DNA of 64,000 nt from Burkholderiales bacterium. Lineage in GTDB: Bacteria; Pseudomonadota; Gammaproteobacteria; Burkholderiales; Burkholderiaceae. The stretch is taken from NCBI GenBank assembly GCA_026225235.1, contig JAMFSK010000156.1, positions 18,318-82,317 of the forward strand. Reading direction: 5' to 3'. The notes under the pieces were generated by a model, which did no database searches, was not told where the DNA came from, and worked only from the letters and a program-made list of their open reading frames with translations. Positions within the stretch are counted from its first letter, which is position 1, and the number at the start of each line of letters is the position of its first letter. Of this stretch, positions 25,323-34,234 are shown piece after piece. A program made the position numbers and the translations under genes.

Positions 25323-25764
25323 TTGTCAGGGGCCGTGCGGCGGGGCTCAAGAGCCGCGCTCACGGGGGCCCGATCGGGGCGCAAGCCCCGAATAACCTGG
25401 ATAGCCTTGCGCCGCCAAGGGCAATTGACGGTGCCAACACTCGCTGGGCCGATGAAGTACAATCGTCATTCAAGAAAAGGACCCCGCAATGCTTTGGCAG
25501 CCAGCCCTTTCCCGTCATGCTCCGGCCTTCCAGCGCGTGCGTCGCGCGGCCGCCGCACGTCTGCTGCTGCTGTCCCGATCGTGGCGCTCGACCCATTCCT
25601 GCAGACGCTGACACGATCAGCGTCCACGCCCAGGGGGTCGTCGCATCCGCACCCACAGGATGCCCCGCCCACCGCCAGACAGACTTATCCATGCAATCAG
25701 CGCGCCTTGCGCGCCGCCGGCCCTGTGCTCCCGAGCGAGGACCCGGATAAATGAATCGTCGAAC
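25323..25764. other. Long leader region upstream of the giant oxidoreductase
   Basis: No established gene. TACAAT at 25458-25463 (plus) is a plausible -10 box without a good -35. An arginine-rich small reading frame follows at 25489-25611. Confidence 0.45.
25489..25611 (+). CDS. Possible small Arg-rich leader peptide, 40 aa
   Basis: A 40-codon frame starting MLWQPALSRHAPAFQ, with 10 arginines, has AAGGA eight bases upstream and lies about 26 bases after a TACAAT box. It ends 153 bases before the oxidoreductase start. No family is recognised. It may be a leader peptide, an unrelated small protein or chance; composition bias in GC-rich DNA makes chance arginine-rich frames common. Confidence 0.25.
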   Translation: MLWQPALSRHAPAFQRVRRAAAARLLLLSRSWRSTHSCRR

Positions 25765-28700
25765 ATGAACGCTCCCCAAGTATTCGACCCGCTCACGCCC
25801 GATGCGGCGGTCGCCACGCACGAAAACGCGCCGCGCCTGCGCGAGATTCCCTATAACTACACCTCGTTCTCGGATCGCGAGATCGTGATCCGCTTGCTCG
25901 GCGACGAAGCCTGGCAAGCGCTCGACGAGTTGCGCGGCGAACGCCGCACCGGCCGCTCGGCGCGCATGCTCTACGAAGTGCTCGGCGATATCTGGGTCGT
26001 GCAGCGCAACCCGTATCTGCAGGACGACCTGCTTGACAACCCGAAGCGCCGCGCGATGCTCGTCAACGCGCTGTATCACCGTCTCAACGAGATCGAGAAG
26101 CGCCGCAAGGCGGACCTCGTCTCGCACAACGACGACACGGGGCGCGACCGCGCCGCGCGCGTCGAGACGCTGGTGATCGCCGCCCGCCGGGCAGTCGAAG
26201 GGTTCAAGGCACAGTTCGAACAGACCTACGACTTGCGCAAGCGCGCGACGAAGGTGCTCGGACGCGTGACGCAAAAAGACAACATCAAGTTCGACGGCCT
26301 CTCACGTGTCTCGCACGTGACCGACGCGACCGACTGGCGCGTCGAATACCCGTTCGTCGTGCTCACGCCCGACACCGAACTCGAGATCGCCGGCATGATC
26401 AAGGCGTGCTTCGAGCTCGGCCTGACCGTGATTCCGCGCGGGGGTGGCACAGGCTATACGGGCGGCGCGATTCCGCTCACGCCGTTCTCGGCGGTCATCA
26501 ACACCGAGAAGCTCGAACAGCTTGACCCGGTCAAACTGATCGACTTGCCGGGCGTCGATCGCAAGGTCGCGACGATCTTCTCGGGTGCGGGTGTCGTCAC
26601 GCGCCGCGTGACCGAGGCGGCCGGCTATGTGTTTGCAGTCGACCCGACCTCGCTCGATGCTTCGTGCATCGGCGGCAATATCGCCATGAACGCCGGCGGC
26701 AAGAAAGCCGTGTTGTGGGGCACCGCGCTCGACAACCTCGCTTGGTGGCGGATGGTCGACCCGGACGGGAACTGGCTCGAAGTCGAGCGCCTCGACCACA
26801 ACCTCGGCAAGATCCACGACGCACCGCTCGCCCGCTTCGAATGCAAGTGGTTCGACGGCAATGGCGCGCCCGGCGAAACGCTGCTGCGCACCGAGATTCT
26901 CGAGATCGAGGGCAAGCGCTTTCGCAAGGAAGGTCTGGGCAAGGATGTCACCGACAAATTCCTGGCCGGCTTGCCGGGCATCCAGAAAGAAGGCTGCGAT
27001 GGCCTGATCACGAGCGGTCGCTGGATTCTGCACAAGATGCCCGCGCATACGCGCACGGTCTGCCTCGAGTTCTTCGGGCAGGCGCGCGATGCGATTCCGA
27101 GCATCGTCGAGATCAAGGATTTCCTGTTTGAAACGTCGAAGCGGGGCGGCGCGATTCTCGCGGGCCTCGAGCATCTCGACGAACGGTATCTGCGTGCGGT
27201 CGGCTACGCGACCAAGAGCAAGCGCGCCGCGTTTCCGAAGATGGTGCTGGTCGGCGATATCGTCGGCGACGATGCCGACGCGGTAGCCGCGGCGACTTCG
27301 GAAGTCGTGCGCATGGCCAACAGCAAGAACGGCGAAGGGTTTGTCGCTGTCAATGCCGAGGCGCGCAAGCGCTTCTGGCTCGACCGTTCGCGCACGGCGG
27401 CGATCGCGAAGCACACCAACGCGTTCAAGATCAACGAAGACGTCGTCATCCCGCTGAACCGGATGGGCGAGTACACCGACGCGATCGAGCGCATCAATAT
27501 CGAGCTGTCGAACAAGAACAAGCTCGAACTCCTTGATGCACTTGAAGCGTTCTTCCGTGCGGGCAATCTGCCCTTGGGCAAGAGCGACGACGCCAACGAA
27601 ATCCCGAGCGCCGAACTGCTCGAAGATCGCGTGAACCAGGCAATCGAGTTGCTTCAGCGCGTGCGCGCTCGCTGGCTCTACTTGCAGGACAACCTCGACA
27701 AGCCGCTCGTGAGCGCGCGCGACGACTTGCCCGCGCTTGGTTATGAAGCGCTGGTCGACACGTTCGCCCGGCGCCTTGAAGCGCAGCCGGATGCGACGGT
27801 GTTCGACCTCGCCCAGGACCGTACCCTGCGTGTGTCCTGGAAGCAGGAAGTGCGCGGCGAACTGCGCCATATTTTCAATGGCGGCGAGTTCAAGCCGATC
27901 CTGGAAGAGGCGCAGGCGATCCACAAACGCGTGCTGCGTGGGCGCGTGTTTGTCGCGCTGCATATGCATGCGGGCGACGGGAATGTCCACACCAATATTC
28001 CGGTGAACTCGGACAACTACGCGATGCTCCAGGATGCGCACAAGGCGGTCGGCCGCATCATGGCGATCGCCCGTTCGCTTGACGGCGTGATTTCCGGCGA
28101 GCACGGCATCGGCATCACCAAGCTCGAGTACCTGACCGACGAGGAGCTCAGCGAATTTCGCGCATACAAGCTGCGGGTCGATCCGCAGGGGCGCTTCAAC
28201 AAGGGCAAGCTGCTTGGCGGCGCTGACTTGCGCAACGCCTATACGCCGAGCTTTGGCCTGATGGGCTACGAATCGCTGATTATGCAGCAGAGCGATATCG
28301 GCGCGATCGCCGACAGCGTCAAGGACTGCCTGCGTTGCGGCAAATGCAAGCCGGTCTGCGCGACCCACGTGCCTCGCGCGAACCTGCTTTATAGCCCGCG
28401 CAACAAGATCCTCGCCACCTCGCTGCTGGTCGAGGCCTTCCTCTATGAGGAGCAGACGCGACGCGGCGTGTCGATCAAGCACTGGGACGAGTTCAACGAT
28501 GTGGCCGACCATTGCACGGTCTGCCACAAATGCTTGACGCCGTGCCCGGTGGACATCGACTTCGGCGAAGTCACGATGAATATGCGCAATCTGCTGCGCA
28601 AGATGGGCAAGAAGAAATTCAACCCCGGTTCAGCAGCGGGCATGTTCTTCCTGAACGCGACGAACCCGAACACCATCAATCTGACCCGCAAGGTCATGAT

Positions 28701-29745
28701 CGACTGGGGCTACAAGGCACAGCGCCTCGGCAACGATGTGTTCAAGAAGTTCGCCCGCAAGCAGACCTCGGCGCCCCCGGCGACCGTCGGCAAGCCGCCG
28801 GTGGTCGAGCAGGTGATCCACTTCATCAACAAGAAGATGCCGGGCAACCTGCCCAAGAAGACCGCGCGTGCGCTGCTCGATATCGAGGACGACAAGATCG
28901 TGCCGATCATCCGCAACCCCGCGGGCACGAGCGTCGATTCGGAGGCGGTGTTCTATTTCCCGGGCTGCGGCTCGGAACGCCTGTTCTCTCAGGTCGGCCT
29001 CGCGACCCAGGCGATGCTCTGGCACGTCGGCGTGCAGACCGTGCTGCCGCCGGGCTATCTGTGTTGCGGTTATCCGCAGCGCGGCGCGGGGCAGTACGAC
29101 AAGGCCGAGAAGACCGTGACCGACAATCGGGTGCTGTTCCACCGGGTGGCGAACACGCTGAATTACCTCGACATCAAGACGGTCGTGGTCTCGTGCGGCA
29201 CGTGCTATGACCAGCTCGCCGGGTATGAATTCGACAAGATATTCCCGGGCTGCCGGATCATCGACATCCACGAATTCCTGCTTGAGAAACAGGTCAAGCT
29301 CGAAGGTGCGACCGGGGTCCGTTATATGTATCACGACCCTTGCCACACGCCGATCAAGACGATGGACCCGACCAAACTCGTCAACCAGTTGATGACGAGC
29401 GGCGACAATGGCGGCTATACGATCGAGAAGAATGATCGGTGCTGTGGCGAGTCGGGCACGCTGGCCGTGACGCGTCCTGACGTGTCAACCCAGGTGCGAT
29501 TCCGCAAGCAAGAAGAGATGGAGAAGGGCACGGCCAAGGTCCGCAAGGATGGCTATGAGGGCGAGGTTAAGATTTTGACGAGCTGCCCGTCCTGCCTGCA
29601 GGGCCTGTCGCGCTATGAAGGCGACGTCAGTGTCGAAGCCGACTACATCGTGGTCGAGATCGCGCGCAACCTGCTCGGTGAAAACTGGATGGCCGACTAT
29701 GTCGCGAAGGCCAATTCGGGCGGCATCGAACGCGTGCTGGTCTGA
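25765..29745 (+). CDS. FAD/Fe-S oxidoreductase, YdiJ/D-2-hydroxyacid dehydrogenase-like (DUF3683)
   Basis: A 1326-residue multidomain enzyme. The N-terminal region (about 1-150) is the DUF3683-type domain; a PCMH FAD-binding domain follows (IPRGGGTGYTGGAIPLT near residue 225), then the FAD oxidase C-terminal domain (HMHAGDGNVHTNIPV near 735). Two 4Fe-4S motifs are CLRCGKCKPVC (about 855) and CTVCHKCLTPCPVD (about 917). Two cysteine-rich CCG domains close the protein (FPGCGSERL and LCCGYPQRGAGQ near 1070-1110; YHDPCHTPIK and DRCCGESGT near 1190-1230). Such proteins oxidise D-lactate, glycolate or D-2-hydroxyglutarate and pass electrons to quinone. The substrate is not decided by the sequence. 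Confidence 0.92.
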   Translation: MNAPQVFDPLTPDAAVATHENAPRLREIPYNYTSFSDREIVIRLLGDEAWQALDELRGERRTGRSARMLYEVLGDIWVVQRNPYLQDDLLDNPKRRAMLVNALYHRLNEIEKRRKADLVSHNDDTGRDRAARVETLVIAARRAVEGFKAQFEQTYDLRKRATKVLGRVTQKDNIKFDGLSRVSHVTDATDWRVEYPFVVLTPDTELEIAGMIKACFELGLTVIPRGGGTGYTGGAIPLTPFSAVINTEKLEQLDPVKLIDLPGVDRKVATIFSGAGVVTRRVTEAAGYVFAVDPTSLDASCIGGNIAMNAGGKKAVLWGTALDNLAWWRMVDPDGNWLEVERLDHNLGKIHDAPLARFECKWFDGNGAPGETLLRTEILEIEGKRFRKEGLGKDVTDKFLAGLPGIQKEGCDGLITSGRWILHKMPAHTRTVCLEFFGQARDAIPSIVEIKDFLFETSKRGGAILAGLEHLDERYLRAVGYATKSKRAAFPKMVLVGDIVGDDADAVAAATSEVVRMANSKNGEGFVAVNAEARKRFWLDRSRTAAIAKHTNAFKINEDVVIPLNRMGEYTDAIERINIELSNKNKLELLDALEAFFRAGNLPLGKSDDANEIPSAELLEDRVNQAIELLQRVRARWLYLQDNLDKPLVSARDDLPALGYEALVDTFARRLEAQPDATVFDLAQDRTLRVSWKQEVRGELRHIFNGGEFKPILEEAQAIHKRVLRGRVFVALHMHAGDGNVHTNIPVNSDNYAMLQDAHKAVGRIMAIARSLDGVISGEHGIGITKLEYLTDEELSEFRAYKLRVDPQGRFNKGKLLGGADLRNAYTPSFGLMGYESLIMQQSDIGAIADSVKDCLRCGKCKPVCATHVPRANLLYSPRNKILATSLLVEAFLYEEQTRRGVSIKHWDEFNDVADHCTVCHKCLTPCPVDIDFGEVTMNMRNLLRKMGKKKFNPGSAAGMFFLNATNPNTINLTRKVMIDWGYKAQRLGNDVFKKFARKQTSAPPATVGKPPVVEQVIHFINKKMPGNLPKKTARALLDIEDDKIVPIIRNPAGTSVDSEAVFYFPGCGSERLFSQVGLATQAMLWHVGVQTVLPPGYLCCGYPQRGAGQYDKAEKTVTDNRVLFHRVANTLNYLDIKTVVVSCGTCYDQLAGYEFDKIFPGCRIIDIHEFLLEKQVKLEGATGVRYMYHDPCHTPIKTMDPTKLVNQLMTSGDNGGYTIEKNDRCCGESGTLAVTRPDVSTQVRFRKQEEMEKGTAKVRKDGYEGEVKILTSCPSCLQGLSRYEGDVSVEADYIVVEIARNLLGENWMADYVAKANSGGIERVLV

Positions 29746-29772
29746 GATCGGCAACAACGGGGAAACGGATCG

Positions 29773-30207
29773 ATGGCCTGTGTTTTTTGTGATTCCGAGG
29801 GCGGCTCGGTACTCTGGCGCGACGCGTCGTTGCGCGTCGTGCTGGCGGACGAGCCCGGTTATCCGGGTTTCTGCCGGGTGATCTGGAACGCCCACGTGGC
29901 CGAGTTCAGTGAGCTCGATGCGCCGTCGCGCGCGCATCTGATGGAGACGGTGGCGGCGGTCGAGCGCGCGGTGCGCCGGGTCATGAAGCCCGGCAAGATC
30001 AACCTGGCGAGCCTCGGCAACCAGGTCCCGCACCTGCATTGGCACGTGATTCCGCGTTATGCGGACGACGCTCATTTTCCCAAGCCGGTGTGGGCGTCGG
30101 CCGAGCGCGATGTCGCGGAAGTCCGGATCAACGAGCGGCTTGTGCTGTCGGGCGGTCTGCTTGATGCGGTAAATGAGGAAATGAGCGGGTTGGTGGCCAC
30201 TGGCTGA
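29773..30207 (+). CDS. HIT family protein
   Basis: Histidine-triad protein of 144 residues. The nucleotide-binding triad HLHWHV (near residue 97) is intact, with the preceding GNQVPHLHWHVIPRY; two N-terminal cysteines in ACVFCDSE may bind zinc as in related HIT proteins. HIT proteins hydrolyse or transfer nucleoside monophosphates from small nucleotides. It follows the oxidoreductase by 27 bases and so may be cotranscribed, and is closed by a terminator at 30316-30353. The substrate is unknown. Confidence 0.9.
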   Translation: MACVFCDSEGGSVLWRDASLRVVLADEPGYPGFCRVIWNAHVAEFSELDAPSRAHLMETVAAVERAVRRVMKPGKINLASLGNQVPHLHWHVIPRYADDAHFPKPVWASAERDVAEVRINERLVLSGGLLDAVNEEMSGLVATG

Positions 30208-30210
30208 AAG

Positions 30211-30262
30211 CGCTGCCTGAGGACGCTGCTTGAGGACGCTGCCTGAGGGCGCTGCCTGAGGG
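30211..30262. repeat. 13-bp tandem repeat (4 copies)
   Basis: CGCTGCCTGAGGA, CGCTGCTTGAGGA, CGCTGCCTGAGGG and CGCTGCCTGAGGG follow head to tail directly after the HIT gene. They are non-coding. No hairpin is apparent within a unit. Confidence 0.9.
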
Positions 30263-30315
30263 CGTGGCACGACAGCAGCCTCTCCCCACGAGAGATTTCG
30301 TTTCAGGTATGGTGT

Positions 30316-30353
30316 TTGCACGGGGCTGTACGACGGCCGCGTGCAATTTTTTT
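30316..30353 (+). terminator. Rho-independent terminator after the HIT gene
   Basis: TTGCACG (30316-30322) pairs with CGTGCAA (30340-30346), with inner GGC/GCC pairs, followed by seven T residues (30347-30353). It separates the oxidoreductase-HIT unit from the DUF971-ubiE unit. Confidence 0.82.
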
Positions 30354-30421
30354 GTGCAAACTGCTTTATTCATGTTGGCGAGGAAAATGCTCATGTCCGC
30401 TGTGGTTCACGGAGGCTCCCA

Positions 30422-30835
30422 ATGAGCGCGCGCGCGCCGGTGCCTTCGGGTCTCGTCCTGCACAAGCAGTCGATGGTGCTCGAACTCCAGTACGAGGACG
30501 GCCGTTCTTACCGCTTGCCCTTCGAATTGCTGCGGGTCATGTCGCCGTCGGCCGAAGTCAAGGGCCATGGACCTGGTCAGGAAACACTGCAAACCGGCAA
30601 GCGCGAGGTCGCCGTAGCCGGGCTGGCGCCGGTCGGCCACTACGCTATCCAGTTGATGTTCTCGGATGGCCACGATACGGGCATCTACACTTGGGATTAC
30701 CTGTATACGCTGGCGACGCGACAAGACGAGGTCTGGACCGACTACCTCGGGCGGCTTGCCGCGGCAGGGCTCGATCGCGATGCGCCGATGACTTCGGGCG
30801 GCTCGCATACGCACGGCCCGGGCTGCGGGCACTAA
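30422..30835 (+). CDS. DUF971 protein (gamma-butyrobetaine hydroxylase-like N-terminal domain)
   Basis: A 137-residue DUF971 protein. The domain core reads LELQYEDGRSYRLPFELLRVMSPSAEV (in parts), GLAPVGHYAIQLMFSDGHDTGIYTWDYLY (in parts), which is the small GBBH-like domain also found at the N terminus of carnitine-pathway hydroxylases and in MRP-type proteins. The tail SGGSHTHGPGCGH is His/Cys-rich and could bind metal. GGAGG lies six bases before ATG 30422. In Burkholderiaceae it commonly precedes ubiE, as here with an 85-base gap. No enzyme activity is established for such single-domain proteins. Confidence 0.88.
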   Translation: MSARAPVPSGLVLHKQSMVLELQYEDGRSYRLPFELLRVMSPSAEVKGHGPGQETLQTGKREVAVAGLAPVGHYAIQLMFSDGHDTGIYTWDYLYTLATRQDEVWTDYLGRLAAAGLDRDAPMTSGGSHTHGPGCGH

Positions 30836-30920
30836 CGCAAGACCGGCCGGCACAGGTAATATCGCGGCCATTCGTCGTGGCACTGGCCGCGCAAGAACAT
30901 GTTTTCAGGGGGCAGCAGCA

Positions 30921-31652
30921 ATGAGCAAAACGCACTTCGGTTTCGAAACCGTCGACGAGAACGAGAAGGCCGGCAAGGTCGCGGGTGTGTTTCATTCGGT
31001 CGCGTCGAAGTACGACGTCATGAACGACATGATGTCGGGCGGCATGCACCGCTTGTGGAAAGCCTTCACGATTGCCCAGGCCGCCGTGCGGCCGGGCTTC
31101 AAGGTGCTCGATATCGCGGGCGGCACGGGCGATCTCGCCAAGGCCTTCGCCAAACAGGCCGGCCCGACCGGTGAAGTTTGGCTCACCGACATCAACGAAT
31201 CGATGCTGCGCGTTGGCCGCGACCGCCTGCTCGACAAAGGCCTGATCACTCCGGCGATGCTCTGCGACGCCGAAAAGATTCCGCTGCCCGACAACTATTT
31301 CGACGTGGTGACCGTGGCCTTCGGCCTGCGCAACATGACGCACAAGGATGTGGCGCTCGCCGAAATGCGCCGCGTGCTCAAACCGGGCGGCAAGCTGCTC
31401 GTGCTCGAGTTCTCGAAGGTCTGGTCGCCGCTCGCGAAGGCTTACGACGTCTATTCCTTCAAGGTCCTGCCGTTTCTCGGCGAGAAGATCGCAGGCGACG
31501 CCGAGAGCTATCGGTATCTGGCCGAATCGATCCGCATGCATCCGGACCAAGACACCCTCAAGACCATGATGGAAGATGCGGGGCTTGACCGCGTGCGCTA
31601 CTACAACCTCTCCGCGGGCGTGGTCGCGCTGCACGTCGGGCTGAAGTTCTGA
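30921..31652 (+). CDS. ubiE: Ubiquinone/menaquinone C-methyltransferase (UbiE)
   Basis: SAM-dependent methyltransferase of 243 residues acting on the 2-methoxy-6-polyprenyl benzoquinol ring in ubiquinone synthesis. The N terminus THFGFETVDENEKAGKV and FHSVASKYDVMNDMMSGGMH are UbiE signatures; the SAM site is VLDIAGGTGDLAKAF; the family signature PDNYFDVVTVAFGLRN follows. It works with the ubiJ and ubiB genes 137 and 916 bases downstream. A ribosome site GGGGGCAGCAGCA precedes ATG 30921. Confidence 0.96.
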   Translation: MSKTHFGFETVDENEKAGKVAGVFHSVASKYDVMNDMMSGGMHRLWKAFTIAQAAVRPGFKVLDIAGGTGDLAKAFAKQAGPTGEVWLTDINESMLRVGRDRLLDKGLITPAMLCDAEKIPLPDNYFDVVTVAFGLRNMTHKDVALAEMRRVLKPGGKLLVLEFSKVWSPLAKAYDVYSFKVLPFLGEKIAGDAESYRYLAESIRMHPDQDTLKTMMEDAGLDRVRYYNLSAGVVALHVGLKF

Positions 31653-31743
31653 AGCCGCCGGGCCGCCCTCGCCGCGCGGGGCTTGCGCGCTCGAGCGGCC
31701 CGGCGTCCGTTGCAGCGCATCTCCAGTCAACGCAATCGTCCTC

Positions 31744-31749
31744 TAGAAT
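31744..31749 (+). promoter_or_regulatory. Possible -10 box upstream of ubiJ
   Basis: TAGAAT, 40 bases before ubiJ, could start a second transcript within the ubi cluster. No -35 box fits. Confidence 0.3.
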
Positions 31750-31788
31750 GGCGAATCCTGGCTGCTGTCGCCCGCCTTACGATTCCCC

Positions 31789-32568
31789 ATGACTGTCGCT
31801 GCCAAACCCCTGATTGCCGCTGTGAACCATCTGCTGGCCCGCGAAAGCTGGGCGCGCGAGAAATTGCTGCCCTATGCAGGGCGCCGCGCGCGGGTGGGTA
31901 TGCCGCTTGGCTCGCTCGATCTGGTTGTGCTTGCGGACGGGCTGCTCGGTCCGGTTCCGCCCGCGCTCAACGCCGGCGCTGAGCCGGCGGGCGGCGCCGG
32001 GAGTGCGGCGGCAGGCGCCGCGGCGAACACCGGCAGCGCAGCGTCGGCAAGCCCGTCTGGGGCATTCGCGAGCGCGCCGGGGCAGGTGGACCCCGCGTTC
32101 GACGTGACGATCACCATTGAAGTGGGCGCCGCACCCGCCTTCCTGTCCGGTGGTCAGGCTGGCGCGATGAAATATGTGCGAATCGAGGGCGACGCGGAAT
32201 TCGCGACTGCGCTCGGCTATCTTGCTGAACACCTGCGCTGGGAGCCGGAAGAAGATCTCGCCAGGATCGTCGGCGACGCCGGTGCGCATCGCGCGGCGAA
32301 TCTCGCGCGCGAACTCGCCGGCCGCGCGCGTCGTACTGGACGCAACCTGCTCGAGTCGGTGGCTGAATACCTGCTCGATGAAGATCCCCAACTGGTCCGC
32401 CGCGGCGAGCTGGACACCCTCGGCGCCGATCTCACGCGTGCCCGTGACGACGTCGCCCGCCTTGAGAAGCGTCTTGAACGCCTTGAACGCCAGGCCCCCC
32501 AGCGCAGTGCGCGCGCCGTTCCCGGCGCTCCGGCTGACCAGCCGAAACCCTCGGATGGGCCACTCTGA
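31789..32568 (+). CDS. ubiJ: Ubiquinone biosynthesis accessory factor UbiJ (SCP2 domain)
   Basis: Accessory factor of the soluble Ubi complex, 259 residues. The SCP2-like lipid-binding domain is recognised by the N terminus (AAVNHLLARESWAREKLLPY), VRIEGDAEFATALGYLAEHLRW in parts, and the WEPEEDLARIVGDAGAHR segment; the C-terminal helix DVARLEKRLERLERQ is a coiled coil. An Ala/Gly/Ser-rich stretch of about 38 residues (roughly 62-99) interrupts the SCP2 domain and is not usual for the family. It shares its last base with ubiB (TGATG), so the two are coupled. Confidence 0.9.
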   Translation: MTVAAKPLIAAVNHLLARESWAREKLLPYAGRRARVGMPLGSLDLVVLADGLLGPVPPALNAGAEPAGGAGSAAAGAAANTGSAASASPSGAFASAPGQVDPAFDVTITIEVGAAPAFLSGGQAGAMKYVRIEGDAEFATALGYLAEHLRWEPEEDLARIVGDAGAHRAANLARELAGRARRTGRNLLESVAEYLLDEDPQLVRRGELDTLGADLTRARDDVARLEKRLERLERQAPQRSARAVPGAPADQPKPSDGPL

Positions 32569-34139
32569 TGCGCTTGCTGCGTTCGATCAAGATTTTCTAC
32601 ACCATCTTCCGCTACGGGCTGGACGAGATGGTGTTGTCGTTGTTCCGTGGTCGCATGATGCGGCTGCTGGTGCGTACCGTGACCATCGGCCGCAAGCTCG
32701 ACATGCCGCGCGGCGTGCGCCTGCGGCTCGCGCTCGAAAGCCTCGGCCCGATCTTCGTCAAGTTCGGCCAGGTCCTCTCGACCCGCCGCGACTTGCTCGC
32801 GCCTGAGCTCGCAGTCGAACTCGCGAAGCTCCAGGATCAGGTACCCCCGTTCAGCTCCGATCTCGCGGTGGCGATCATCGAGAAGTCGCTCGGACGCCCG
32901 ATCGCCGAGATCTTCGACGAATTCGAGTTGGTGCCGGTCGCGAGCGCCTCGATTGCGCAGGTGCACTTCGCGCGCATCAAGCACGGACAACATGCCGGCA
33001 AGGCGGTGGCCATCAAGGTCTTGCGGCCGAACATGCTGCCCGTGATCGACAGCGATCTCGCGCTGATGGGCGATCTCGCGCGCTGGGCCGAGCGGCTCTG
33101 GGCCGACGGCAAGCGTCTGCGCCCGCGCGAAGTGGTGGCCGAATTCGACAAGTATCTGCACGACGAACTCGACCTGATGCGCGAGGCGGCGAATGCCAGC
33201 CAGTTGCGGCGCAACTTCGTCGGGCTCGACCTGCTGCTGGTGCCGGAGATGTACTGGGAGTTCTGCACGCAGCAGGTGCTCGTGATGGAGCGCATGGTCG
33301 GCGTGCCGATCAGCCAGATCGAAACGCTGCGTGCGGCCGGTGTCGATATTCCACGGCTGGCGCGCGAAGGCGTTGAGATTTTTTTCACCCAAGTGTTCCG
33401 CGACGGCTTTTTCCATGCCGACATGCACCCGGGCAACATCCAGGTCAGTCTCGCTAACGACACCTTCGGGCGCTATATCGCGCTTGATTTCGGGATCGTG
33501 GGCGCGCTCTCGGATTTCGACAAAAACTATCTCGCGCAGAACTTCCTCGCCTTCTTTAAGCGCGACTACCACCGTGTCGCGACGCTGCATCTCGAGTCAG
33601 GATGGGTGCCCCCCGACACGCGGGTAGAAGAGCTCGAAGGCGCAATTCGCGCCGTCTGCGAGCCGTATTTCGACAAGGCTCTCAAGGACATCTCGCTGGG
33701 GCAGGTGCTGCTGCGGCTGTTCCAGACCTCGCGGCGCTTCCAGGTCGAGATCCAGCCCCAGCTCGTCTTGCTGCAGAAGACCCTGCTCAACGTTGAAGGG
33801 CTTGGGCGCGAGCTCGACCCCGAACTCGACCTCTGGCAGACCGCCAAGCCGTATCTGGAGCGCTGGATGGCCGAGCAGGTCGGCCCGCGCGGCTGGATCG
33901 AACGGCTCAAGATCGAGATCCCGCAATGGAGCAAGACCTTGCCGCAGTTGCCCCGGCTGATTCACCAGGCGCTGTCCGATACGCAGCGCGAATTCACCGA
34001 TAGCGATGCGCTGATGAAAGCCGTGCTGATCGAACAGCAGCGCATGAACCGCACCCTGCACGCCCTTCTGCTGTTCCTGCTGGCAGTGGGCATCGGCGCG
34101 ATCGTCGCCAAGTTATGGGTCGACTGGTTCGGCGGCTGA
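32568..34139 (+). CDS. ubiB: Ubiquinone biosynthesis ATPase/kinase-like UbiB
   Basis: Member of the ABC1/ADCK/UbiB atypical kinase family, 523 residues. The defining KxGQ motif is KFGQVLSTRRDLLAPE (near residue 64); the Ala-rich loop is VPVASASIAQVHFARI; lysine in KAVAIKVLRPN, and the catalytic region FHADMHPGNIQ with DFGIVGAL are all intact. Two C-terminal membrane segments (ALLLFLLAVGIGAIVAKLWV) anchor it. It supports ubiquinone synthesis in or at the inner membrane, probably by lipid extraction using ATP. Confidence 0.96.
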   Translation: MRLLRSIKIFYTIFRYGLDEMVLSLFRGRMMRLLVRTVTIGRKLDMPRGVRLRLALESLGPIFVKFGQVLSTRRDLLAPELAVELAKLQDQVPPFSSDLAVAIIEKSLGRPIAEIFDEFELVPVASASIAQVHFARIKHGQHAGKAVAIKVLRPNMLPVIDSDLALMGDLARWAERLWADGKRLRPREVVAEFDKYLHDELDLMREAANASQLRRNFVGLDLLLVPEMYWEFCTQQVLVMERMVGVPISQIETLRAAGVDIPRLAREGVEIFFTQVFRDGFFHADMHPGNIQVSLANDTFGRYIALDFGIVGALSDFDKNYLAQNFLAFFKRDYHRVATLHLESGWVPPDTRVEELEGAIRAVCEPYFDKALKDISLGQVLLRLFQTSRRFQVEIQPQLVLLQKTLLNVEGLGRELDPELDLWQTAKPYLERWMAEQVGPRGWIERLKIEIPQWSKTLPQLPRLIHQALSDTQREFTDSDALMKAVLIEQQRMNRTLHALLLFLLAVGIGAIVAKLWVDWFGG

Positions 34140-34193
34140 GCGTCAAAACCTTGTGCGAAGCCGCGTTTGCATCTTGCAACCTGGCTTTCCGTC

Positions 34194-34199
34194 TATAAT
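34194..34199 (+). promoter_or_regulatory. -10 box upstream of fmdB
   Basis: TATAAT, matching consensus, lies 36 bases before the fmdB start. A -35 box is not obvious (TTGCAA at a 14-base spacing). It probably starts the fmdB-DUF502-aspS unit. Confidence 0.6.
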
Positions 34200-34234
34200 T
34201 CAGGGTTTTGCGTCACCTGTCAGGAAACCCAGTC

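Noticed and set aside
26302..28527. A 741-residue frame on the minus strand inside the oxidoreductase
   Set aside because: It is antisense to a clearly conserved multidomain protein with intact FAD and Fe-S motifs, and its sequence lacks any recognised domain. Long antisense frames are common at high GC.
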